Source: Cololabis saira (lineage: Eukaryota; Chordata; Actinopteri; Beloniformes; Belonidae). From it: a DNA stretch of 64,000 bases. Where the stretch lies: positions 38,480,958 to 38,544,957 of the forward strand of contig NC_084596.1 in the NCBI RefSeq assembly GCF_033807715.1, in the 5' to 3' direction. The notes beneath the pieces were generated by a model. That model made no database searches, had not been told where the DNA came from, and saw only the letters and a list, made by a program, of their open reading frames with translations. The stretch's first letter is position 1. Every line of letters starts with the position of its first letter. Of this stretch, positions 21,885 to 34,094 are shown piece after piece. Position numbers and translations under genes: made by a program.

Positions 21885-22060
21885 TCCATTTATCTATACA
21901 CCTTTTATTCCTGCTCAGAATCCCAAAGATCGTTCCAGGCTCTTGTTGGGTGAAAGACAGGCGTAGGTCCTGGACAGGTCGTCTGTCTACACGTGGCGCT
22001 TTGAATGACTAACAATGACACATACACACACTCACTCCTGGGAATTAAGAATCAGTCTTC
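21885..22060 (-). repeat. Antisense copy of the ATGGATGG-tailed dispersed repeat
   Basis: On the plus strand it reads GGGTGAAAGACAGGCGTAGG, then CCTGGACAGGTCGTCTGTCT and ACACACACTCACTCCTGGGAATTAAG in pieces. These correspond, on the opposite strand, to the middle of the repeat at 20575-20905. It is diverged and truncated at both ends. Confidence 0.6.
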
Positions 22061-23044
22061 TACACTTCCAACTTTCCAGTTTGTTGTTTTGTTTGTTAAT
22101 TTTTTTTTTTACTTTTCCTCAATGTAAACTGCAATAGCATAATTTCCCTTTAGGAAATAATGAAACATTATTCAAATCAGTTCAACGGTATCTCTTTCTT
22201 TTTTTTTTTTTCAAATGAGTCTTTTAAATCCCACACCAAATAACAGGGAACCCCAAAGCCATTCTTTTATTAAAACTACAATCACAGTCTAAACAAATAG
22301 TTCAGAGTAGATGTTTTCCCCCCTTTATATTACTGAAATGACTTTGTAGTTCAATAAAATCTAGTTTGTTTTCTGCAGGAATCTTTGAACAATGTGTTCT
22401 CTCTCTTTTGCTCAAGCACATAGCTAACAAATAGAAACCGTAAGTTGGGGGGCATAGACACATTTGGACATGAAAAGAATATGTATTTTACTGCCATTAT
22501 CTGCTGGCATTTATGTTCAAATGATCCTGTTGGCACTAGGTAGAGTTCAAACTGAATAAAGCTCTGTTCTTCCAAAAAAAAACACTTTTGAGAGGAGGCA
22601 CACAGGGAAGGTCCAGAGAGCAAAATGAGATACAGTTATTACGTTGAAGATAACTACTATTGTTGATGCTTCAAGTCTGACCCTGTTAATTGCCTGATCT
22701 CTTTCTGAGAAGATTCATCTTTTATTTCCTTTTTGAAAACAAACAATTTTCCTTTTTCCTTTCTAGTGCTTTGACAAACTAAAATGGTAAATGTTCATGA
22801 CCACATTTTTAACAACAGGATGTCACAGCAGGGCAGCAGAGAAAGCCAGGCAAGATACAGGTTATGGATACAAAATGCAGGATATCTGAAATACTTGAAG
22901 CAAAGTAAGACACAAAGGATGTAGAAAACTTGTTTTATTTATTCTGTGTAGATTCAGCATTATCATTAATATTATTTTAATATTTAGTATTGTTATTATA
23001 ATAATTATTACAGCTATTTTAATAATTACTATTATTACAACCAT
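22061..23044. other. Unassigned AT-rich sequence
   Basis: This includes poly(T) runs near 22100 and 22200 and an (ATT)n-like low-complexity patch at about 22960-23040. No gene was seen. Confidence 0.5.
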
Positions 23045-23445
23045 ACGTTAACTTCTGCCTCTTTGCCTATGCTGCCCTCAGACCTCCCCACCCACCTCCT
23101 CTTAGACTCCTCTGGGCTTCCTAAGCCCACCAAAGGCCCTCCACTCTGTTGGACATGGCCAAAACAGCTCCCCAGAGAGGCTTCCAGATGAGCCCCTGAC
23201 CACATGCCTGAACCAGCTCTGAGTGGGCTCTGCGTGGCTGACTCTGCTCTGAATCCCTCCTTCAATGACCGAATTTTCCACCCTGGAGTCCGGTCACCCT
23301 GTCGATGAATCTCATTTTATCCCCCTTGATTCTGCCACTCTATTCTGTCCATCACTGCCCATAGTTCATGACTATAAATGAGGGTACAAACAGATTAATT
23401 GGTGTAGAGAGAGCCTTGTGGTTTGGCTCAGCTCCCTGTTCACAT
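23045..23445 (-). pseudogene. RTE-clade (Rex3-like) LINE reverse-transcriptase fossil
   Basis: On the minus strand the order of degraded peptides matches the segment upstream of the C-terminus seen at 20906. It starts with RELSQ, passes a 'YVPTLTYGHELW'-like stretch broken by stops, then SWFRHVVRGSSGSLSGELF where active copies have a 'W-GHLVRMP' motif. Multiple stops make it a pseudogene. The 3' tail is missing. Confidence 0.6.
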
Positions 23446-23685
23446 CAACTGGTAGCATTAGAGAAGAGGACCAGTAGAGTTGTGAACTTGAGGGAACACT
23501 CTACTTTGTATTGATTTTATTATATTTTAATTTAGTTTATTCTATTTCAATGTATTAATGTATTTATTTGTGGTGGTTTCTTTCTTATGTTTAGTTTGTT
23601 TAGTTTATTGGTCCTTTCAATTCCCACAAACCCAAAGTACAAGTGTAATTTGTCGGTGTTATACAAAAAATATATATAATTTTTG

Positions 23686-23698
23686 GTATGTATGTATG

Positions 23699-23774
<76 letters not shown>

Positions 23775-23806
23775 TACATACATACATACATACATACATA
23801 CATACA
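23686..23806. repeat. Compound (TATG)n-(TA)n-(TACA)n microsatellite
   Basis: TATG units (about 23686-23702) pass to a long TA run (about 23705-23764) and then to ACAT/TACA units up to 23806. TATG and CATA are complements, so the tract is a mirror-like palindrome centred on the TA run and could extrude a cruciform. Frames through it on both strands are artefacts. Confidence 0.95.
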
Positions 23807-24597
23807 ATTTTAGCTAAAGACCAAGGACCAAAAGGTGTAGACTGAAGCCTAAGCTTATGACGCCTACCCTTTCTCACAAAAAAATATCATTCCATACAGT
23901 ATTATGTAGTATAATTGTTCTTTCATGTATCGTTGCCTTTAAAGTCTTGCAGAGCAAAATACATTTTGAGCTATGCTTAAAAAACTTTGCACACTTTTCT
24001 TTTTCTTTTTATTATCTATGTATTTATTTTAACAAAATTCTTTTTGTAAAATTAAAAGTTGGGGTAAAAATGTAGGAGCTGTTACATGCAAGGACATCCC
24101 TTCAGGTTGTTGCTATTTTGTGGCATTCATTAGACATTTAAGCTGGCTTAATGAGTATGTAGAACACCAATTCTTAGGTTTAACAATATTAAATGAGGTT
24201 CAATTATCTAAATTATAATGGTGATGCGTTAACAGACTTTAATGAATACAGATGGATTGTCCTTGTTTGAACTTGAGGGGAGTCAAACAGCTTGCAGCTT
24301 ACAACCATATAAAGCTACATAATATTTTGATTGAATATAATTTTGTCTAGAAAACAAAACAGAAATTTCCATTATTTGATACATACTTATCATACATTGT
24401 TACTGGTGCTTTTATTTTAGTACTTTTAATATAACTAATTTAGACAAATATACAGTATGTGGTTCATCGTTACACCAAAAAGCCAAAACTTAATCTATTT
24501 TCCAAATGTCGCTCCTCTATTCTAAGACACAACAATGCAACCATCGTTGCTGCTAACTAACAAGAAAGTATTTCACAACAGCACATTTCCATATATC
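23807..24597. other. Unassigned AT-rich sequence
   Basis: About 790 bp of very AT-rich sequence with no recognised element. Confidence 0.5.
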
Positions 24598-25668
24598 AGT
24601 CTGGAAAAATGTGATATTTAATGGTTTGCATTAGTGGGTGTAGCCGAATGGCTCAACAGCGCCCCCTGGAAAACTTTGTGCCTCAAGCCCCACAATATGG
24701 TTTGACGCACGAAAAACGGTACGCACCTGTATCATGTCACAACTTAAAGAAAAGTCTCTTGGCGCCATGGCCAAAACCGAACAGGAAGTTGGCCATTTTG
24801 AATTAATCGTGTAATTTTGGCGAAATTTATGCCATTCCTTCGGCCCGAACCGTAACGTGCACCCAGGTGTGTTATACATCAAAATGTGCGTCTCCATCCT
24901 GCGACGACGCGACTTACATTTCTCAGTCAAAAGCGTTACCGTGGCGACGATAGACGCCAAAAAGCATGCCGCCCCTTCATCTGATTGGTCCATACAGAAA
25001 AAACTTTGTGCCTCAAGCCCCACAATACGGTTTGACGTACATGCACGAAAATCGGGACATACCTGTATCATGTCGCAACTTAAAGAAAAGTCTCTTGGCA
25101 CCATGGCAGAAACCGAACAGGAAGTCGGCCATTTTGAATTAATCATGTAATTTTGCTGCAGTTTATGCCATTCCTTCGGCAGTTAATGCGGCCCGAACCG
25201 TAACGTGCACCCAGGTGTGTTATACATCAAAATGTGCGTCTCCATCCTGCGACGTGGGGCATTACTTTTCTCAGTCAAAAGTGTTTCCGTGCCGACGATA
25301 GATGCCAAAAAGCACGCCCCCCCCTTCTTCTGATTGGTCAATATTTGATAGTCCCTATTCTCTGCCATAACTTTTGAACGGGTTGTGATAAAGACATGTG
25401 GGTGGTGTCATCGGACTCGGTATTGAGTACTTGACCATAATTGGCCTGAATTAGCCCTGCCCTTTCTTCTGATTGGTCGATATCTGATAGTTCCTACTTT
25501 CTGCCATAACTTTGGAATGGTTTGATATAGAGTCGTGAGTGGTGTCATCCGCTAAATGTCCAGGCCTGAAGAATCTACATGCAAGTCATACAAGCTTCCA
25601 CTGCAGCACGCCTGAACGTGCACAAGGGTGCGAGGGCCTGTTCATCACTGCTACAGCTTTAATTAGGG
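24598..25668. repeat. Tandem-unit dispersed repeat, partial copy 1
   Basis: Two core units start CTTTGTGCCTCAAGCCCCAC at about 24673 and 25003 (330-bp period) and share CAGGAAGTCGGCCATTTTGA and GCCCGAACCGTAACGTGC. A second unit type containing CTGCCATAACTTT follows. The copy ends GCTTTAATTAGGGCCCGAGC, where copy 2 starts head-to-tail. It lacks the left start, GGGCCCGAGCACC, and so is truncated. The family is a recognisable teleost repeat that I cannot name. Frames on both strands are by-products of low stop density. Confidence 0.8.
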
Positions 25669-27902
25669 CCCGAGCACCTTCAGTGCGAAGGCCCTATTGT
25701 ATCTGTAGGAATTTTTTTTTTTTTCCTTTTTTCGTTCTTCTGACGAAAGGAGGGCCTTTTTGCCCCCCTAAACCTGCCCAAAAAGTCACCAAATTTTGCA
25801 TGCAAGTCAGGCCTGGCGAAAAATTTGATATTTAATGGTTTACATTAATGGGCGTGGCAAAATGGCTCAACAGCGCCCCCTTGAAAACTTTGTGCCTCAA
25901 GCCCCACGATACGGTTTGACGTACATGCACGAAAATCGGTACACACCTGTATCATGGCACAACTGAAAGAAAAGTCTCTCGGCGTCATGCCCTAAACCGA
26001 ACAGGAAGTCGGCCATTTTGAATTAGTCGTGTCATTTTGGCGAAATTTATGCCATTCCTTCGAAAGTTAATTCAGCCCGAACCGTAACGTGCCCCCAAGT
26101 GTGTTATACATCAAAATATGCGTCTCCATCCTGCGACAACACGCATTACTTTTCTCTTTCAAAAGCGTTACCGTGGCGGCGCTAGACGCCAAAAAGCGCA
26201 CCCACCCTTCATCTGATTGGTTCGACAGAAAAAACTTTGTGCCTCAAGCCCCATAATACGGTTTGACGTACATGAACGAAAATCGGTACACACCTGTATC
26301 ATGTCGCAACTAAAAGAAAAGTCTCTTGGCGCCATGGCCGAAACCTAACAGGAAGTCGGCCATTTTGAACATTCTGAATTAATCGCGTAATTTTGGAGCA
26401 ATATATGCCATTCCTTCGAAAGTTAATTCAGCCCGAACCGTAACGTGCCCCCTAGTGTGTTATACATCAAAATGTGCGTCTCCATCCTGCGACAACACGC
26501 ATTACTTTTCTCTTTCAAAAGCGTTACCGTGGCGGCGCTAGACGCCAAAAAGCGCACCCACCCTTCATCTGATTGGTTCGACAGAAAAAACTTTGTGCCT
26601 CAAGCCCCATAATACGGTTTTACGTACATGAACGAAAATCGGTACACACCTGTATCATGTCGCAACTAAAAGAGAAGTCTCTTGGCGCCATGGCCGAAAC
26701 CTAACAGGAAGTCGGCCATTTTGAACATTCTGAATTAATCGCGAATTTTGGAGCAATATATGCCATTCCTTCGAGAATTAATTCAGCCCGAACCGTATCG
26801 TGAACCCAGATGTGTTATACATCAAAATGTGCGTCTCCATCCTGCGACTACACGCATTACTTTTCTCTTTCAAAAGTGTTACCGTGGCGACGCTAGACGC
26901 CAAAAAGCGCACCCCCCCTTCATCTGATTGGTCCATATTTGATAGTTCCCCAAAAGGCACCAAATTTGGCATGCAAGTCAGGCCTGGCGATAAATTTGAT
27001 ATTTCATGGTTTGCATTAATGGGCGTGGCAAAATGGCTCAACAGCGCCCCCCGGAAAACTTTGTGCCTCAAGCCCCACAATACGGTTTGACGTACATGCA
27101 CGAAAATCGCTACACACCTGTATCATGGCACAACTTAAAGAAAAGTCTCTCGGCGCCATGGCCGAAACCGAACAGGATGTCGGCCATTTTGAATAAATTG
27201 TGTCATTTTGGCAAAATTTATGCCATTCCTTCGGCAGTTAATTCAGCCCGAACCGTAACGTGCACCCAGGTGTGTTATACATCAAAATGTGCGTCTACAT
27301 CCTGCGACTACACGCATTACTTTTCTCTTTCAAAAGTGTTACCGTGGCGACGCTAGACGCCAAAAGGCGCGCCCCCCCCTTCATGTGATTGGTCCATATT
27401 TGATAGTTCCCCAAAAGTCATCAAATTTTTGCATGCAAGCCAGACTTGGCGATAAATTTGATATTTCATGGTTTGCATTAATGGGCGTGGCCTAACGGCT
27501 TAACAGCGCCCCCTAGAATACTTTTATCTGCCATAACTTTTGAATGGTTTGACATAGGAAGTTGTGGGTGGTGTCATGGGACTCTGTAATGAGTCCTTAA
27601 GCTTCGTTGGCCTTAATTAGCCCCACCTCTTCTTCTGATTGGTTGTCCCGATTTTCTGCTATAACTTTGGAATGGTTTGACATAGAGAGTCGTGGGTGGT
27701 GTCATCAGATTCTGTATGGAGTCCTTGACCTTCATTGGCCTGAATTACCCCCGCCCCTTCTTCTGATTGGTTGTCCCTTTTTTCTGCTATAACTTTTGAA
27801 TGGTTTGACATAGGAAGTCGTGGGTGCTGTCTTTTCTGATATGCTTATGGGGGCGGTGGCCGTGAGTGCGAGGGCCCGTTCATCGCTGCTTGCAGCTTTA
27901 AT
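25669..27902. repeat. Tandem-unit dispersed repeat, full copy 2
   Basis: It starts GGGCCCGAGCACC and ends GCTTGCAGCTTTAATT. Core units begin near 25887, 26234, 26590 and 27058 (periods of about 347, 356 and 468 bp). The units at 26234 and 26590 are nearly identical, implying a recent duplication. Three shorter units containing CTGC(C/T)ATAACTTT and GTCGTGGGTGGTGTCAT follow between 27520 and 27830. It shows a tandem-within-element organisation with no coding capacity identified and no clear inverted repeats or TSD. Confidence 0.8.
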
Positions 27903-30900
27903 TTAGCTTACTCTTGCTCTCACTTAGAATTAATCCAGTTCAAACATGTAGGCCTGAATTTCTCCAATAATAGATCTGGCCAACATGTTGCAATGTTTGA
28001 GGACACAGATAGACCAATTATGTGGTGGGGGTCAAATGTAGGGGCCACATTAGCATATTTTTGTATCATTATTCTTTGAACATGTAAAAAAGAAAATGCA
28101 GTCATACCACAAGCTGTTTTAAAACCATGAGAATTTCTTTTTTCAAATTTTTGTAAATGTGCAATTTTGAGGTATGCTGTTGGAAAACAAACCTCATTTC
28201 CATTCTCATATCAGCATGTATACAAATGATTTCCATATGCAGCCAAATTGATTTTTAAAAAGAACCCTCAAATAAAACTTAACAGCACTGCTTGTGACTT
28301 TATTGTTCATTCAAGTAGGCATGTCTCCACTGTTTCTTCTCCTGTTAGCAATATTACAGAACAGAACTTTCCAGCTGCCGGTACAGATCAATACTAACCT
28401 GCAGTTTCCCTGGAGTTGGAGAAATTCCAGTATATCCATCTCCAGAACAGCATTGTGACATGAATGTGGCCACAGTGAGGAAAAATGTGTAAAGATAGAA
28501 GATTCCAAGATGCCCTGTCAGAGAGTGGGATGGATGTGGTCATTTGTGATTGGATGTGTGGTATACTGTATTATTATAGTGGTACTACTGAAACAATAAA
28601 GGTCATAATGACACTTTAAAACACTTGGTTTGCTTAGATTTGTGTGTGATATTCATGTAATGGAGTTAAAGTTAATATAGATGTAATAGGTTTGTATTTT
28701 GCAGGGTGAAAGGTTTATTTACTTTAATAGAAATAAAGATTTTTAACTGAAATAGCTATGGAAATGTGAATATGGTGTGCTGTTACAATGCTATTATTCA
28801 CTTGAATCTGAAGTAGCCACACTGTGGAAGACAACTCATTTGCATAGATGTTTCATTTTCTCTTCACACATCCTCACCTACATGGTATTGGTCCCATTTC
28901 TATCTTTCACCAGAGGTCAGAGCCAAGACTTCCACTTCATCCCTCATCCATGGACAATTTATCACAATGTGAATCCCTGCTGCAAACTGTGGTAAATTGC
29001 CACATTTTAATCCATGTGTACTGAGGCGCCGTATATTTCCTTTCTCATCGTCAAAGTCCCCCCTTTAAATTAATCTTGCCTTCAAGCTCAAAACAAAATG
29101 CCTGCATACCAGCGAAGTACAGTAAGATGCGATTGCTGATAGAATTTTCTGAAAAGGACGAATGCCTTAGAAACAAAGACTTAAGTTTTTTTCTGATGTC
29201 AATTATTTTATGTTTTGTGGAATCAAGTACAGATGTCTGAACATGTCTATTTGTGTGAAGTGATGCTGTTTTCCATTAGCCAAATTGACAGGACCCACAT
29301 CTAAAAAGATGCAGGGTCTGACAATGATCCATAGGGCCTCCTGATCCAAGGTGCAAACCAAAGGTTGTTTAACAAACTGCTTTTTGCATGCAGCTGGTCA
29401 GGGCTATGACCAGTCAGAGCAACGACCAGGGTGATGTAATCAGAGCGGTTGAAACAAGTCAAAGGGAGAGTGTTTTGTGTAGAAGAGTAAATTAAACTTT
29501 TGCTCTGGCCTGTTCCTAAAACAGCAAATACATCTACCTTTAAAAGCAATGATTCAGTTTTCAAAGAAAATCTCTCTGAATCTTCAACTGACTGATTCAA
29601 CACGAGATTAGAGAGAAGTTAGAAGACCAAACAACAGAACGATTACAGGATGATGTCTCTCATAGTAAATCCTACACTCAGAACTGTGTTAAAAGGTGTA
29701 GAGATGGCAAGTCTTGACATAGTCCAAATTGTTAACTGTTTAGAAAATACAGTCAACTAGAGACTGTCTCCAAACTACATTTTGACTCCATAGCTGCCAG
29801 GCTGTTGTCAGACAAGTAAGGCTGTCCTGTTGTGGCAGTCATGTTTTTTTGTGGCGTGAAATGGATAGAAACAAATTGATTACTTTTTAAATAAATTTTC
29901 CAGCTGTTGTGAGACAGAGCATCAACATGTGAAACTTGGCAACGATGTTCATTGTGCAGACAGTGATTGCACAACATGGCACATCCACTGGTTACCAACA
30001 GAACAGACCCATGAGCTTCTAACATTTAAACCTACAGATTTCGTCATCCTGCGTCTTGTTCATAAAACAGTCCTCTCTGAAGTGCCATAATAAAACAAAT
30101 GTACATGCCCAGAAATGCATTAGAGCACCAGTGAGCCATTTTTCTCTCTTTATCAAATACACATTTCTCTGGCGACATGTTGAGACAAAAGCAAACTCTT
30201 TAATAAGAAGTAGTTGCACTGATCACTGACGTTCCTAAAGTTGTGGACCATATGGATAATATAACCATACAAAGAAATGTTACCCTTTATGATGTCATAG
30301 AGAGACAATGTTAGAAAAAAAACCCTCCAAAAAACAAAATAATATTTCGTAGTGCAACATTAATTTAACTCTTTTTTTTTTTTTTGATTGAGCCTTATAT
30401 CAAAGGTAATTATGCATTATGATAACACTATCGATAAGCCATAGAAACCAGAGAAGAGTGATATGGCTACTTCAGAGGATTAGTGCTTATTAATGTTTAA
30501 GAGACTAGGCCTTATGTCCAGGAAACTCATTTAATCACAAATACAAAATGAATTCTGCCAGCCATGTCTTCTATGATTTTGTTCTGCGCACTATTGTGTA
30601 TTGCTTGTCTGAAGCTGCAGAAATAAAAGCTGGTTTAAGGTCAACGTTTACATTGTTAATGTCATCTCCTGCTTCTTTCTAACTAATCACTTGCATTTTC
30701 CGACATGTCATCTCGCATACCATAGGGAATGGTTGGACGAAATAGATGGATTTTCATACACTTTTTTCTGTTCTTAAGAAATAGGAAAATAGTCTTATAT
30801 TGTTTCTATGTAAAGAAGAGCTGTTGATGCTAACATTAGTTGTCCCTCAGGGGCTGTTGTGCTTTCATGCTTGATGTCAGTTGATGTTTTTAGACATAAA

Positions 30901-32984
30901 TGCATTTCTCTGCATCTGCTGTGCCAACATTGGGTTCAGAGTGGCAATCATTATCATTTCTACTAACTGCTGTTTCTATGAGGAACATGTGTATTATCAG
31001 TTTGCTTGTAGTTTGGTTTAAAAGAATAGTGAAACACTTCTTATAAAGCCAATCAATTAAATTAAATTACATTTCAAATTCCTACAATTATATTTTTTCA
31101 TGTAAATCATAATACATATGGTAGTTTTTCTGAACCCCGTTGTGCACCTTGACTCTTTTCTGCTGCAGATTTCTGCTGCCATTTCATTTTATTGAATAAC
31201 TCCTTGAAAGAGAAGTTCAGCAGATTACATTGTGGAGTGTATTTGATGTGTTTGTGTTTTGACTTTAGGAATAAGTAGCGTGGCAAACTCTATAATTTTG
31301 GTGACAGATGACTGACAGTGAAAAGATTGCTGCATAAAATCTGAATGTAAATAAACTCTTGTCTGTACTTCCGCTCGTAATGTTCTTCAAACATTTTAAA
31401 TCACTCCTCAGTTTCTTTGTTTCCTTCTTTCAATCTTCTCTCTATAACTCCAGCGTAGTAAGCTCAGTCAATAGCCTGGAGAAAAGGACCATAGTGCTCC
31501 CCTCTAGTAAGTGCCAAATGCTGATTGATTGAAGAGCGAATAACTGGTGTCAGGACTGCCGCTGACAAATGTAGAAGGGATCTACAGACGGGGAGTTAAA
31601 CCTGACACTATCAGATAGCCAGGTAGCATCACTGAATGGAAAAACCTGCTGCCAGAACATTTCCTTGACAGTCTTCAGTTCTGCAGTGAATTCTATTCTT
31701 ATTTTGTCCAAAATAGATTTCTTTTTAAAAATATGCCTTTTTTCCCTCCCCTCTGCTACTCTCTGGATGAATTAGCTCTGTTTCAAATCTGCTGACCCCT
31801 AGCCTCTATTATTCCTCAAGCATATTGAGATTCGTCAAAAACTAATATAGATGATATCTTTTTGGAATAAATATAAATAAGGCATTTCAAAAACCCTTAT
31901 TTAGCATGTTGGTAATGTAAAGTATAAATAGCTTTAGGTCACAACACAGGCTGTCGCTGAAGTTTCCCTTTTCCAAGATACTTGTACCACAGGTGCTGAT
32001 GCACCCCCATATCACCTACGATGCAATGTTTTGCACTGATAAAAAGCTGCATTGTCCCTCTCCTCCTTAGGTCAGACATTGCAGCTTCCATGGTTCCCAA
32101 AAAGTATTTGCATTTTCATTTTGATTGAAAGGCAGTTTTCCACCTCACCTCAGTTCATTTTAAATCAGTTTCAGCCCAGAGAAGATGGTGGTGTTTCTGC
32201 ATCACATAAGCCGCCTTCCTTGGATGATAGCGCTTTAACCTGCATTTGTGGATAACGCGGCAAACCATGCTTTTAGCTTTTAGTGATTTCAGATGTTCCT
32301 GAGCCCATGCCGTGATTTCCATATCAGAATCATTCCTATTTCTAATTCAGGTTCCCCCGGGGACCCAAATATATCCAATATTGATTTTCATCCATGTGAC
32401 TTGATAATAGAGATTTCTCCAGATCCTTTTTATAATATTATGTAGATTATGAGAAATTCTTCACAATTTTATACCAAGGAGAATTATTCTCAGTTATTTA
32501 TAATTTATAGACAGTTTTCACAGACTGGTAAACCTCTGCCCATCTTTAACTTCTGAGAGACTGTGCCTCTCTAACTGTCCACCTCTTAACTGAGTGCTAA
32601 ATTCACACATTATCAAATATGTTACAAGAAAAAAAGGAAATAAATGAATATATATGAACGGCTTGAAAGTCCCTAGAACTAAATTTCCTGTGTCAAGATT
32701 CACCGATTTATCTTACTTATTGTAATACACAGTTTTTTGGTAAAAATAATGAAAATATCAACAGGTCTTTACTCTGTCTTAAAATTAGGTAAATGATTTA
32801 CTGAATGAATTGATCATCATCAGTGATGACCTCTGTAAGGAGAAGTTATGGCTGATTGCTGGTCTGGAGCATTCAGGGAAGTATTAACATAATGCAAAGC
32901 AGGAAGAAAATTATTTACGATCTTAGAGAAACAAATGTTTCATGTTGATGAAAAGCTACTGCGGGAGATCATTAACAAAACGGA
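27903..32984. other. Long unassigned region without recognised elements
   Basis: About 5 kb with no element ends, tandem repeats or coding domains that I could recognise. This is the longest repeat-poor stretch in the window. Parts (about 30380-30720) have the even composition and TAAT/ATTA-rich words often seen in conserved noncoding DNA, which only an alignment could confirm. Confidence 0.45.
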
Positions 32985-33180
32985 GATCATAATTTCTCAG
33001 TGAGAAAGATTATTCACCAGAGGAAAACATTCAATAGTTCTTTTGAGGAGTTGATATCAGAGAAACAGCACCCCAGGGACAGACTGCAAAACTCCGTCAG
33101 TCTGTCAAGCAAGGTTGAGGAGGAGTGATGATATAGGCTTGTTTTGCGACCACATCTCCAGGGTAACTTAAATGAATGTA
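32985..33180 (+). pseudogene. Tc1-like transposase fossil with deletions
   Basis: GTGAGAAAGATTATTCACCA corresponds to the end of a Tc1 N-terminal DNA-binding region (IHQRIRKIIHKW-type). After a shortened middle, GAGGAGGAGTGATGATATAG then GGCTTGTTTTGC corresponds to the 'GGGGVMIWACF'-type segment before the second catalytic Asp. The intervening several hundred bases expected in an intact gene are missing. Stops are present and no terminal repeats were found. Confidence 0.5.
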
Positions 33181-33360
33181 GTTTACCATGAATTGCACCA
33201 TATGCCTGAGTATTGTGATGGCGAATGTGAGGCTATTTGTCTGACACCAAAAGCTTGGCTGCAACTGTATCATGAATATTGACTGTATTGGAAGAACTGG
33301 GCAAATGCCCTGGGACGTTACTTTGTCTTAAGAGTGCTTTTAACGCCTCGTTCCCCTTTG

Positions 33361-34088
33361 TACGGTGGCCGACAAGGGCCAAACACACTGCAACTGCCTA
33401 ATGCGTCTCAGTTAAGGAAAACGGCTTCAATTACAGAAACGATTCAAATTTGCAAACTCAAAACGAGGTACAAAAAGAGAAACGAGGTACAAAAAGAGGA
33501 ACGTGGTGCAAATGAAAAAACGTGCTGCAAAAAACAAAAGACAAATGCAGCATCATCAAACGCGCTGCAAATAGAGAAACAGCGCAGCTCACTGAACCAG
33601 TGTTTACATCTGCACATTACTGCACATTACGAGACGTTTCTTTATTATATTTTACACCAGACGATACAATGTACAGCGTTGTACAGTGATATAAACATCG
33701 TATATAAATATAGTCAGATAAAAATCACATTACTGTTCCCGCTGTATGTTTAAACCATGGATGTAAACACTGTGGTTCAGTCAGCTGCGCCCCCTGCAGG
33801 TGTGGAGCACTTCCGGTTGTAGTGACCGGTTATGAAGCATTTTTCTTTTGAAGATGGTTTCTTGTTTTATATCGTTTTGTGCTTTATCGTTTCTCTATTT
33901 GCAGCGCGTTTGATGATGCTGCATTTGTCTTTGTTTTTTGCAGCACGTTTTTTCATTTGCACCACGTTCCTCTTTTTGTACCTCGTTTTGAGTTTGTGAA
34001 TTTGAATCGTTTCTGTACTTGAAGCCGTTTTCCTTAACTGAGACGCATTAGGCCGTTGCAGTGCGTTTGGCCCTTGTCGGCCACCGTA
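33361..34088. mobile_element. Long-inverted-repeat (fold-back) element with 6-bp TSD
   Basis: The left arm from 33361 (TACGGTGGCCGACAAGGGCC) is mirrored by the right arm ending at 34088. Arms of about 230 bp at high identity continue inwards past GCGCTGCAAATAGAGAAAC to a second inverted pair, CACTGAACCAGTGTTTACATC against GATGTAAACACTGTGGTTCAG. CCTTTG is duplicated at 33355-33360 and 34089-34094. The loop is noncoding and the arms contain short repeated ACGAGGTACAAAAAGAG motifs. Long arms plus a 6-bp TSD do not match Tc1, hAT or piggyBac, so the superfamily is not assigned. Confidence 0.85.
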
Positions 34089-34094
34089 CCTTTG

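Noticed and set aside
23547..23877. Several frames with Tyr-Ile and Tyr-Val-Cys-Met repeats on both strands
   Set aside because: Artefacts of the compound TATG/TA/TACA microsatellite.
24631..25146. A 171-codon minus-strand open frame with internally repeated peptide
   Set aside because: It lies in the tandem repeat block; the repeated peptide follows the 330-bp DNA unit, frames are open on both strands, and copies differ in frame.
24598..27902. CRISPR-like array
   Set aside because: Repeat units are about 330-360 bp without spacers and occur in vertebrate DNA.
33334..33753. 139-codon open frame over the left arm of the fold-back element
   Set aside because: It crosses the inverted repeat into the loop, has no domain, and an arm-derived frame is expected from A-rich repeats.
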